DNA from: Acanthosepion esculentum
Taxonomy: Eukaryota; Mollusca; Cephalopoda; Sepiida; Sepiidae
Reading direction: 5' to 3'
Assembly: GCA_964036315.1 (NCBI GenBank)
Contig: OZ038498.1
Location: 6,565,778 to 6,629,777 of the forward strand
Length of the DNA stretch: 64,000 bases
The notes under the pieces were generated by a model. That model was given only the letters and a program-made list of their open reading frames with translations, made no database searches and was not told where the DNA came from. Made by a program: the position numbers and the translations under genes. Shown piece after piece: positions 23,092 through 32,344 of this stretch; positions within the stretch are counted from its first letter, which is position 1, and every line of letters begins with the position of its first letter.

Positions 23092-23995
23092 ACATCCCAT
23101 TCTGGGTGTGACGATAAACTAGATCCATGTCCTGGGTAAGACGATAAACTACGTCCAGCAGCAAGGCCTCTGAGCAGGAGTTTTTGAGGAGCATGGAACC
23201 ACCTCTTAATTGTTGGTGTTCTCAGGTCCACTATGTTACCTGTTATGCTATGGGCAAATAGGCAACCCCAAACTTGGGTCAAAACACTATGAAAATGTAA
23301 AAATAGGTTTTAATACCAGAAATACTTTGTAAAAAATAATTACCGGCAATATATTTTTGAAAAAAAAATATTACCAGTGATACATATTTGAAGGAAAAAT
23401 ATTAGCAGAAATAGATTTTTGAAAAAAGAAAAATATTAGCAGCAATAGGTTTTTGAAAAAAGAAAAATATTAGCAGAAATAGGTTTTTGAAAAAAGAAAA
23501 ATATTAGCAGAAATAGATTTTTGAAAAAAGAAAAATATTAGCAGAAATAGGTTTTTGAAAAAAGAAAAATATTAGCAGAAATAGGTTTTTGAAAAAATAA
23601 AAATATTAGCAGAAATAGGTTTTTGAAAAAAGAAAAATATTAGCAGAAATAGGTTTTTGAAAAAAGAAAAATATTAGCAGAAATAGGTTTTTGAAAAAAG
23701 AAAAATATTAGCAGAAATAGGTTTTTGAAAAAAGAAAAATATTAGCAGAAATAGGTTTTTGAAAAAAGAAAAATATTAGCAGAAATAGGTTTTTGAAAAA
23801 AGAAAAATATTAGCAGAAATAGGTTTTTGAAAAAAGAAAAATATTAGCAGAAATAGGTTTTTGAAAAAAGAAAAATATTAGCAGAAATTGTTTTTGAAAA
23901 AAGAAAAATATTAGCAGAAATAGGTTTTTGAAAAAAGAAAAATATTACCAGCAATAAAATTTTTGTCGCCATTGAGGTTGATAAGCCATAAAACA
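23092..23995 (+). mobile_element. Composite minisatellite element, copy 1
   Basis: Order on the plus strand: two to three 30-bp units containing GGGTAAGACGATAAACTACG (23094-23155); a conserved core with CAGCAAGGCCTCTGA, GGAACCACCTCTTAA and GGGTCAAAACACT (23156-23300); then about 16 units of a 34-bp minisatellite, AAAAATATTAGCAGAAATAG plus GTTTTTGAAAAAAG (about 23390-23950); and an end, ATTGAGGTTGATAAGCC. The same order occurs at 61812-62250 and, on the other strand with rearrangement, at 32345-33405. No protein is encoded. It looks like a non-autonomous interspersed element with tandem modules; I know no name for it. Confidence 0.7.
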
Positions 23996-24199
23996 AACCA
24001 AACCAAACCCTGTTGACATCTTTGCATTGATTCCCATTTACCAGCAAATTGTCTCTGCTGAAACAATTTTACATTGAAGGAACCAAAAAAACTTTTTTCA
24101 GTTTGATCCTGGTTGTAGAAACTCTTGCCTATAAGAATGTTATGTAAATGCTTGAAAAAAAAAAACGGTAATTTATACAGTGATTTAGTGTAACTTTTA

Positions 24200-24800
24200 G
24201 TGATTGAGTTAACTTTAGTCATTTCGTTTTTGCCAAATCTGAAAGCACATTATCATATAGCGCTTAATGACAAGGTTTTGTCTATTTTCTACCTGTGGAT
24301 TAGTTCATTAATTTGGTGGCATACTAATTGTGAGTTCAATTTCTGGACTATTAGTAGAGACTTGGACTTAATTGTTACTGATCTGGTGCCTTTACTTCAG
24401 CCACTTTCCCACGACTATAAAGTTGCCTCCCTGCACCTTTTCTAGAAATACTTTCATGGTAATTGTTTGGATGAGCTCTTTGCTAACAAGGTACCTAGAC
24501 TTTCTGAATTTAAGTGCAGTACTAGACTTGTGACAATGTCTTATCAATTTACAGTTGAGTTGGCTAGATGTAAGCCTAAGTTCGATGCTAACAGTTTTTT
24601 CCTTCTTGTTCAACTCTCTTCCAGCTCCATCAACTTTAATCTTCAAAAACTTTAAATGAAATGTCAATCACTATCTAGTGTCTTCCTCATCACTTTTCTA
24701 TTTGTTCTCACTTGGTAATCTTTGTTTTCGAATTCTTCCACATTTAGTAACTCCTTGTGTCTTAGTGGATTTACTACCTTGCTTGGGGAAAATTTTAAAA
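24200..24800 (+). pseudogene. LINE family B RT C-terminus
   Basis: Plus-strand frames give LLQPLSHDYKVASLHLF, then KYFHGNCLDELF, then CSTRLVTMSYQFTVELARC, and SINFNLQKL at the end. This is the order of the LINE 3' end also found at 8.4, 35.4 and 60.4 kb. The element ends near 24780, where ACTACCTTGCTTGGGG marks the 3' end also visible (inverted) at 31.69, 35.35 and 51.85 kb. It is 5'-truncated and has one frameshift near 24445. Confidence 0.75.
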
Positions 24801-25074
24801 AAAATTGAATCTATTTAGTGAAAATGTTAGTTACTTTTAAATCATTTGAATAATTGTTTGCTTTAACATTTTAAGTTTTTCTGGTGGCAGTTTTTAAGTC
24901 AATTTCCATTTTCCAACTTTAACATTTTTGTCATTGTTTGATGCTTTTGGACATTCTTTCTTCTGGTTTCCTGAACTAAAATCTTCACATGCAAATCTTC
25001 TCAACCAAAATCTTATCACTTTTACAGTATTGACCTCAAATATACTCAGGAGCAAACATACTTTTTTTTTTTAT

Positions 25075-25965
25075 CTGCCATGAACTTCATGACATAAGCA
25101 ATCATAGTCCTCCCTAATTTTATGCCCTTTTGTAGCTCATTAAATTTTGTCTTTTTGCTATCTCTCCTCATTCCAGTTTTGTCAACTATTTACACAGGGT
25201 CATTAGGTAGGTTATGTGAGACTTTCTTCTGTTCCTCTTGTCTTTAATATGTCCTGTGAGTGTCATATTTTCTAAGTCCTCTTTCCTCATTATATATTGA
25301 CTAAATGTCAGTTGTCTCTTTCTGATGTTAAGTGTCCCTTTTTTCAATTTTCTCTAAAACTTTGTCATTTCTCACATGACATTCCCAGCATCCTTCTGTA
25401 GAGCCACATTTCTGTTTCTCCAAATCTCTTCTTCATCTGTAAGGAGACTGTCTAGCATTTACTTCCATATGTAAGGATTGATATTACATAACAGTTTAGT
25501 ACTGTTTTCTTTTGTTTCTAATGAGATTTTCCTGTTTTTTAATACTTTGCTTAGCTTTCACTTTTTAGTGTTGCATTTTCCATCCTCTGTTAAAATACTT
25601 CTTAGATGTTTAGATTTTTGGTATGTCCAATTCGTAATCCACATATTGGACTATTTCTTTGGCTAACAACCATACATTCTGTATTTTTGCAATTGATGTT
25701 TAGTCCCTTTTTCTTGCTTTCCTTAACTATCTTCTGTAGAAGTTCTTGTAGTTTCTTTTCTGTATTTGCTATCAACACTGTGTCATCTGCATATCTTATG
25801 TTGTTCAGATTGTGGCAGTCAATAATGAATCCTGGCTTGAATACTAATTCTCTTGGAATCACCTCACTGTAAAGAGTGAATAAGTCTGGTGAGAAGACAC
25901 ATGCCTTTCTGTTTTTGTATATTTATTGAATTCCTTTTCAATCTGTATGCGGGCACAGTTTGCTT
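25075..25965 (-). pseudogene. LINE family A reverse transcriptase with YADD box
   Basis: A clean minus-strand frame (25862-25602) reads LNNIRYADDTVLIA, the RT catalytic motif C, followed by a Lys-rich helix and NCKNTECMVVSQRNS. Upstream in another frame, KEFNKYTKTERHVS precedes it; downstream, broken frames continue toward the C-terminus (ALTGHIKDKRNRR-like residues near 25240 and the WMAE-equivalent region near 25180). An intact protein would be a non-LTR retrotransposon polymerase doing target-primed reverse transcription. The N-terminal endonuclease is missing. This is the best preserved of at least six family A pieces in the window. Confidence 0.8.
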
Positions 25966-25979
25966 GCAGGATAAGTTCT

Positions 25980-26160
25980 GGATTATTCTAATATCCTTGC
26001 CAAATATGTCAAAGGTTACCTAGCAGTTCAAACAGTAATTTGCATAATGTAGCAAACATCTACTATGTTCAATTATGCCTCTTTCGTTGTAAACGAAACT
26101 CACTTCTGGTGTAGATTGGGATTGTATTTGTCAGGCTATATATCAAAATAATTTTATTTT

Positions 26161-26198
<38 letters not shown>

Positions 26199-27060
26199 TA
26201 ATTGAATCGTTTGTCAATGGCTGGAAATACAACTTGAACACAACTGACTTTAGCACAAAGATATGTGATGAATGAAATCGGTATTAATGGCTTGCAAGTG
26301 TAATGTGCTCATCATATATAGGCTTTCTTTGAGGTGTCATATCCCTTCAGGTTATGTCAGTCATGACTCTCTACAGCTTTCTGCTCCTTGCAGCACTAAA
26401 CAACACTTAACACTTACCATTCCTTTTTGTCTTTGCTTTGCCACCATAACATAGGAAAAGTTAACTTGCATGTAATTAATGTATTTTATGACAGATAAGA
26501 TTTACTTTTTCAAAACCTGACCCTCAGAAACACACAACTTTCTAAACAATGATGGGATTGGAAGTTGGGATCTCTGAATCTCTCCAGGTGAAGAGTGAAA
26601 TAATTTTGAGAAAATTTCCCTTAATTTTAGTTTCCTAATACATTTCCTTTAAATCTTATTTATACCACAGAATATAATCTTTATATTTTAATAACTGTTA
26701 ACTTTTCTCTCAAAAAATTATTCGGCTTGAAGAGCGTTAATGTAATTTTCAGGCAACATCAGTGAACTTATTTTGAAAGGTTTATAATTATTTTATAAAT
26801 TAAAATGATACATCTGCCTGAAAATGTTCATGTATTATTCTCCCAAAGATTCACTTCAAGAAGAATAAAGATAAAAGAAAGAAAAACAAAGCCTATTCAA
26901 TTGATATATCTTATTAAATATTGAATACATTTTTACTAACAAAATCGATGGGAACAAAAAGCAAAAGAATTTAAATAAAATCAGAAAAAATAAAATAATT
27001 TGAAAGAAATCAGAAAAAGTAAAAGAATTTGAATGAAATCAAATGCATTTTATACCCAAA
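25980..27060. other. Spacer with a TA microsatellite
   Basis: A (TA)n run lies at 26164-26195; the rest is AT-rich without a supported gene. Confidence 0.5.
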
Positions 27061-27241
27061 ACACACACACACACACACATATATGTATATATGAAATTAT
27101 CATTAAATTTAAAATTTCCAGCTTTGCTTGTTCATGTGTCGTCATATACATTCAAACTTATTCCAATGAAGTTCTAAAGGATGAAATGTGTCACACAAAA
27201 ACTTTTTCCATTTTGTCATGCATCTTTCCTCAAAAAATTTT

Positions 27242-27284
<43 letters not shown>
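27061..27284. repeat. CA and TA microsatellites flanking the palindrome
   Basis: (AC)n at 27061-27079 and (TA)n at 27246-27284. The TA run directly abuts the left arm of the palindrome at 27285. Confidence 0.9.
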
Positions 27285-27288
<4 letters not shown>

Positions 27289-27425
27289 GTGAACATAGAA
27301 GTCAATACTTAGAGGCAACAGTCTGTTTCATGCTATATGCAATCGTCAGGCAACAGTTGCCTGACGATTGCATCTAGCATGAAACAGACTGTCGCCTCTA
27401 AGTGTTGACTTCTATGTTCACTTTT
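27285..27425. repeat. Near-perfect palindrome, arms about 70 bp, beside Penelope fragment
   Basis: Left arm 27285-27354 and right arm 27356-27425 are reverse complements with only a few mismatches around a single central base (GGCAAC-A-GTTGCC). The right arm holds a hammerhead-like core: CTGACGA at 27361-27367, GAAAC at 27381-27385 and GTC at 27391-27393. The left arm holds the same in mirror image. The locus lies between TA runs, about 120 bp upstream of a Penelope-type GIY-YIG fragment, so it probably represents the terminal repeat (pLTR) of that element in inverted arrangement. Confidence 0.85.
27361..27393 (+). ncRNA. Candidate hammerhead ribozyme core
   Basis: CTGACGA (27361-27367) fits the CUGANGA core. 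The next 13 bases can form stem II from TGC (27369-27371) and GCA (27377-27379). GAA (27381-27383) follows, then stem III from ACA (27384-27386) and TGT (27390-27392) closing a three-base loop, then C at 27393 as the cleavage-site base (GUC). Stem I is weak: two G-C pairs at the core plus a possible CAAC/GTTG helix across an internal loop. Short stem III is what is described for hammerheads in Penelope-like elements. Folding and cleavage are untested. Confidence 0.5.
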
Positions 27426-27498
27426 ATATTTACACACGCCCTATCTCTGATATTGAGCACTTTATTCCATAAATATAGCACACTTTAAGACTATATTT

Positions 27499-27501
<3 letters not shown>

Positions 27502-27541
<40 letters not shown>
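27502..27541. repeat. TA microsatellite
   Basis: An uninterrupted (TA)n run between the palindrome and the Penelope coding fragment. Confidence 0.95.
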
Positions 27542-27544
<3 letters not shown>

Positions 27545-27805
27545 GTTGTTCACACCACAAACTCGCTTTCACGATGCTTGACTCTACATTTGAATGATAA
27601 CTCTAACATTTTTAGGCATTTAAAACAACATGCCTGGCCGCATACACAATTCCGGAAAATCCTTGTTGAAAACACAACTATACTTAAACATGAAAACAAT
27701 AAAGAAAAACTAAAAATTCTTGAAGCTATATACATAAAACAGTTGAAACCTAACTTGAACAAAATAAACTATGAAATCTCCATAAATATTCTTAAATGCC
27801 TATAA
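27542..27805 (+). pseudogene. Penelope-like element, GIY-YIG domain C-terminus
   Basis: The frame opens right after the TA run with YVVHTTNSLS, a damaged form of the YVG-type motif of GIY-YIG nucleases. It continues with LHLNDNSNIFRHLKQH, then FRKILVENTTILKHENN, then KLKILEAIYIKQLKPNLNKI, and stops after ILKCL. This series is characteristic of the C-terminal end of Penelope-like retroelements. The RT domain is absent. In intact elements this endonuclease nicks the target for retrotransposition. The Gly of YVG is replaced by Val. About 230 bp downstream an N-terminal-like piece of the same family follows, as in tandem Penelope copies. Confidence 0.85.
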
Positions 27806-28038
27806 TTGATAACAGAAGCCATCAGTTTATACCAACGGCTTCCCATACTTAATACTTCTCGTTTTCACTCTTGCGTGGTCATGTGTGACGTCACGAGTTG
27901 CGACGCGATTGTCGCTTTCGCGTCTCGTATACATGTGTTTGTCGTTGCTTTGAAATTTTTCATGCAACAAAAACAGACTATCATTATTGTTTCGTCCTGT
28001 GTTGTTTGGTATATTGAAATGTAATTGTCATCTTTGAT

Positions 28039-28206
28039 AATGGCTTATGTAAGCCGAAACCTTAGATTGGATTTAAACATGTATCAATATGGTGATTTCC
28101 TTTCGTCTTTCAATGATAATGTTATTAAGCTTATCAGAAAATATGAAAGGAACTTACTTAAAATAAATAGACAAAACTTGTCTATATTATTTAATGAAAC
28201 ATGCAT
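28039..28206 (+). pseudogene. Penelope-like element, N-terminal fragment
   Basis: The frame from ATG 28039 reads MAYVSRNLRLDLNMYQYG, then NVIKLIRKYERNLLKINRQN and LFNETC. The lysine-rich helix followed by FNETC matches the N-terminal region of Penelope-like proteins as I remember them. The homology ends at a short TA run near 28207. Its order after the C-terminal fragment at 27542-27805 fits a head-to-tail pair with the terminal repeat between them. Confidence 0.6.
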
Positions 28207-28220
28207 TAATATATATATAT

Positions 28221-28728
28221 ATAAATCAGGAGGTCAGTTGATGTGCTACCTTGGTTTCGTTCTTAGAGTATTCTTAGGTGATTTTCATCAAATGACCAAC
28301 AATCACAACAATATTTGCAATCTCTGCCAACAGGAAAAATTAGTGATTATGACATTTCTGGATCCAAAAAACCTTTTAAACCAGAAATCCGAAGTCTTAA
28401 GTCCTTGCTTATATATCAGTAAATTTTTCTTAAGTGCAGATGAGGCTGGATAAAAAAAGAAATTTAACCCCTACCAATTCATTTACAATACACTTGCTTT
28501 TCTTCTCTTCCCGCTTCTTCTTCCTTCTTCACATCCTCCTCCTCCCTTTCTATTACACCCAATGTCATGCGTTTGTTTATTTATTTTTGAAAATAATAAT
28601 GTAGCATTCTTTGTTTTTTTTGTTTTTTTTAAATGAAAACAGCATTGGGTGGTCATTTGATAAAAATCGCCTGAGGATACGGTAAAGTTGAAACCAATAT
28701 AGCGGATTCAACTGACCTCCTGATTTTT
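28221..28728. repeat. Inverted repeat with hammerhead-like cores
   Basis: Left arm about 28223-28285 and right arm about 28662-28726 are inverted copies (AAATCAGGAGGTCAGTTGA against TCAACTGACCTCCTGATTT, and further matches inward). The right arm carries CTGAGGA (28671-28677), a two-base-pair stem II AC/GT, and GAAAC (28690-28694). The left arm, on the minus strand, carries GAAACCAAGGTA, where ACC/GGT can form stem III before a GUA site, but its first core block has decayed to CTAAGAA. The about 375-bp interior has no clear coding content. Confidence 0.65.
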
Positions 28729-28729
28729 A

Positions 28730-28925
28730 AATTTAAAAGCTCTACATGTTATTTTTACTTTTATTTTATTTTTTCACGCGTGTATTGAGCACTTTTTAAT
28801 ACTACTGTTTCCTTGTCTGATTCAACTCTGACCATTAACCCTTTTATGTATTTTATATATATATATATATATATATAGTCTTTCACAGACAGATTGTTTC
28901 ACTGTATCACAGCACATGAGTGTGG

Positions 28926-28976
<51 letters not shown>

Positions 28977-29090
28977 AGATTCATTTTAAAAAAAAAAAAA
29001 TTAAACAAACATTGAAAAATACAATTTAAATGAGGACAATATGTTAAAAATATAAAAAGAAATGACCAAAATCAAGCACACCCTGCTGAT
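28730..29090. other. Spacer with TA/TG microsatellites
   Basis: (TA)n at about 28855-28877 and (TA)n(TG)n at about 28926-28976; TATTGAGCACTTT near 28781 recurs near 27455 and (inverted) near 48335, so it is probably part of the Penelope terminal sequence. Confidence 0.6.
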
Positions 29091-29099
29091 AGATGAATC

Positions 29100-29460
29100 A
29101 GAGGTTATTGAAAATACAGATGAATACCATTATGATCACAAGTCCCGTAACCCGGGTTGTGAGGGCACCACATGTATTGCAGCCATAGCAGAAGTGGGTG
29201 TGTCTTGGGCAAGATAGCCAAACTTTCTCCAGGCTGCTTTTGAATTCAGATTTGTCCTTCTTCTAGACCAGTTGCCACCCAAGGCTATAGAACCCAGTCT
29301 ATTCTGTTATTTACCCATAGCTGGTGGGAGAAGTAATGGATTCATGCCTTTTCCCTAAGGGTATTAGCATGTAAATGAATGTAATGAATTCGGCTGGAAT
29401 TTGAACTCAGATATCTCCGATTCCTCAATTTGAGCCATAATCCATTACTCCTTTATTAAT
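29100..29460 (-). repeat. tRNA-derived SINE, copy 1
   Basis: On the minus strand the head has an A-box-like TGGCTCAAATTGAGG and, about 35 bases later, a B-box-like GAGTTCAAATTCC (near 29398-29410). A body of about 280 bp follows, with GGCTATCTTGCCCAAGACAC. The same body is found at 38110-38400, so this is a dispersed family. The two copies differ by many substitutions. Confidence 0.65.
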
Positions 29461-29479
29461 ACCATGCTATAACCAAAAA

Positions 29480-30180
29480 TAAAAGAAGTCTCCAGGGCAC
29501 TCTGAATTATTCAAGCATCTCTTATTGATATTAACTAAATTTAGCTTCGTTTAATATAAATAAGGATAAAATGGTGAGTAAAATGATTGTAGAACCAATC
29601 TTCCTAGAAACTTAGTAATTTGAAATATTGGCTTTTACCTGGGTCTGAACCTGGACCATTGATACCAGTTGAAAATATCTATTTCAGATTTGAGACGGAC
29701 CCAATCAAACTTTTCTGCAGAAAATAATGATTATATTATTTCATATATAGTGAAGATTCCAAGCGTTCTTTTAATCAGATATCTAGAGTTTAAATTTAGA
29801 ACTCTGGAGACTTAACTTTGGTAATGACTTTTAACTTTGGTAATGACTTTTAACTGTGGCTCTGAGAGCAAATTCAATGCAACACTTTTATTTGTAGTTC
29901 TTATGTCGATGCGTATCATATTGGGATTAAGATGACTGTGCATGTCTGCTCACAGGACGTTGTTTTAAGAAAGGACATTTGCATGAAATGATATCGATAG
30001 TTGCTTATTTCTTTTCATTTTCATATTTCTCTTATTTTATTCATGAGGGAAATTGTCATAGACTTGATTAGTTTATGCATCTGTTCATGTGTTTGTGAAT
30101 TTGAAGCTTTCTGTATGACATGTGCGTTTCTTTACACTGTTTGCATTCAGACTATTCTCCTTATCTTTCTTGTTATTCTC
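29480..30180. other. Spacer, one short direct duplication
   Basis: A 22-bp direct repeat, TTTGGTAATGACTTTTAACT, lies around 29818-29862. No gene recognised. Confidence 0.4.
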
Positions 30181-30189
30181 AAAACATTT

Positions 30190-30390
30190 TGGCTGTTGTG
30201 CCTTACAGTCATCTTCAGGTGTCTGATGGCCCGGCTAACCTTCAGGGAATTTTAAACTTAACCCTAACGCATTGACAGATGCCTGAAGAAGACTGGAGGG
30301 CATGACAGCTGAAACATTGTGATAATAACAACAAAGATGAGGACACTAGTCCAAATGTAAACAGTCTAAGTAATGATAACTACACATTCC
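30190..30390 (+). repeat. CTGAAGA...GAAAC interspersed repeat
   Basis: Contains CCTGAAGAAGACTGGAGG (near 30282), GAAACATTGTGATAA (near 30312) and AAAGATGAGGACACTAGTCC, the series found at about eight other places. A partial inverted counterpart (GTCATCTTCAGGTG, near 30211) sits about 65 bp upstream. Confidence 0.6.
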
Positions 30391-31129
30391 AGAAATTGTT
30401 TATTTCTGGTTACAAAAAAAAAAATTGAACAAGTTCACGTTATTTTGCAAGAGATTAGCACTCGAATAGTTCGATATTGAAATAAATCATGAATTGACGA
30501 CCTTAAAAATCTCTTTTCTCTTCTACTTAGAGTTTTAATATCTCTAAATACAAATAAATATTTCTGAGAAAGAAAGGATGCCGCTAAATATATGTGCCCA
30601 CTACAAATGATAAATTGTGTGTCAGAAGTGATTCTTAATACACATAAACTTTCATTTCTTCTGCAACATTCTATTACTGTTTAGCATAAAGACTCTTGGA
30701 AAAGTACTCTGAACAAATTAGCCATACTTCCAAGCTCAGGTTGATAGCTGTGATTTTATCAGATTGTCACTTGACAGCTACTTGTCTGTTCATAAACCAT
30801 ATTGTCATCATCAACACTAAGTGCTTCGCCAGCTCATTCCAACATTTATTGACTCTATCCATAGACCAGTTATTGGCTTCTTTAACTCAGTTATTGGCCT
30901 TTATTATCAGACATAAGTTACAGCCTGCAATAAAATTATGACTACAGATTTCTCTTTAGAGGCTTAAAATTGCACATGAATGATTTGAACAGCATTATTC
31001 TTGTACAAACTTCTTACGTCCCGTTTAAATAATTTTTAAATTAATAGTAATGCGACAAACCATTGACCATAAGATGATAGAATGTGTATGGTCATTAACA
31101 AGAGGGAATGTCTAAGTTGAGAGCTGCAA

Positions 31130-31645
31130 ATTAGAGATATCAGAATAAAATAAGTAGATAAATGTAACTATTTGGGAAGTATTATAACAGACGATGGAAA
31201 ATGTAACAGAAATCTGAATGTGCATTGGAATAGCAAAAATGCTTCCCAGAATCTGTACAAAGTATTAAGAAACAGGAAAAATTCATTGCATGCAACTGTT
31301 CTCAACTGTTACATAATGTCAGTCCTCCTAGATGGCAATGTATTTTGAATAATTTTCTCACAGATGATGAGGAGAATCAATCCTATAGAAAGATCCTGCA
31401 AATATCATGAGCCTTGAGGAAGTTTCAATGAAGATGGCAGGGGCACATTTTTCTCCTTAGTATCAGAAAACAGCAGTTGAATTTTATGGAACTCATAATG
31501 AAGAAAGAGGCTTGGTGAATCTGATACTCACAGGATATATTAAAGGTATGAAGAAAAAGCAATTAACCTACCTAGCAAGCTTGTGTATATGGATGGTAGA
31601 ACAGGGAGTAAAGAGATAGTAAGAGGACATATATAGCTTACAGCT
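31130..31645 (+). pseudogene. LINE family A RT C-terminus
   Basis: Plus-strand frames read YLGSIITDDGKCNRN, then NLYKVLRNRKNSLHA, then NCYIMSVLLDGN, and near the end a damaged LVYMDGRTG, the WMAEQG region in another frame. The order matches the family A LINE. It ends in AT-rich sequence at about 31640. Confidence 0.7.
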
Positions 31646-31674
31646 TCTTTCTTCATTTTTTTGTTTTTGTTTTA

Positions 31675-31990
31675 ATTATATCACCCTCAAGCAAGGTGGA
31701 AATGCCACTTGTACACAGAGGGCTACAGGAAGTGACAATGAAAGAAAAAACTGAGTCTTGGGAGGATTGAGAAAAGGACAAAAGATGAATGGGATTCAAG
31801 AAGACAGAAGATGGTGATTGACATTACATTTAAATTTTTGAAGATTGTGGTTATCAGGGAAGCAAATAAAGGGAAGGGATTTCCACAGGTGTGAAGTGCG
31901 AGAAAAGAAACTGTTGGAGTTGAAGTGGCAGTTGCATTTAGCTATTTCAACAGTAAATGGATGAGACATTGTGGAGAGCCATGATGGCCC
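31675..31990 (-). pseudogene. LINE family B 3' end fragment
   Basis: The stretch beginning ATCACCCTCAAGCAAGGTGG is the reverse of the family B 3' end. Moving right, CATTACATTTAAATTTTTGA and a GGAAAG...CCACAGG segment match, in the same order, the 35.34-35.55 kb copy. It is shorter and more decayed than that copy. Confidence 0.6.
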
Positions 31991-32103
31991 AACATTTCTT
32001 TCTGATATTTTGTTTTATTTTTCTTTGTTTCATTTAATTTTTGTGCTTTATTTTTCCTTTCAAGTTGGCAGTTTATAAGTATTTTTAACCTTCTTTCTTA
32101 CAG

Positions 32104-32144
32104 GGAAAATTGTTAAATCTGTGCCAATGAAATTAGTGAAAGAG
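32104..32144 (+). CDS. Candidate 41-nt internal exon of an unidentified host gene
   Basis: A pyrimidine-rich tract (TTTTTAACCTTCTTTCTTAC) runs into AG at 32102-32103, and the segment ends ...AGAG followed by GTAAGA at 32145-32150, a good donor. A TTTTTAAC branch-like sequence lies about 20 bases before the acceptor. Only one of three frames is open; after two bases it reads KIVKSVPMKLVKE, so the exon would enter in phase 1 and leave in phase 0. The other two frames stop early. I do not recognise the protein. If real, it suggests that the surrounding repeat-rich DNA is intron. A chance match of splice signals is possible. Confidence 0.4.
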
Positions 32145-32344
32145 GTAAGACCAACTTTTCTGTCTTTTTATTTTACTTATGTCTTTTAAATGAGGTCCAC
32201 TCTATGCAAGGCCCAAGAATGCCTCGAGGTTGAGGCTTACAGAGTTAGAGGCACAGTCTATGTGAATATATTGGGAAGATAATGGTTAACCCAAGACTTG
32301 AACTAGCTAAGATTGTGTGTTATTCAGTCTCGGAAGATTGATTG

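Noticed and set aside
23390..23950. CRISPR-like regular repeats
   Set aside because: The 34-bp units abut directly without spacers; a minisatellite.
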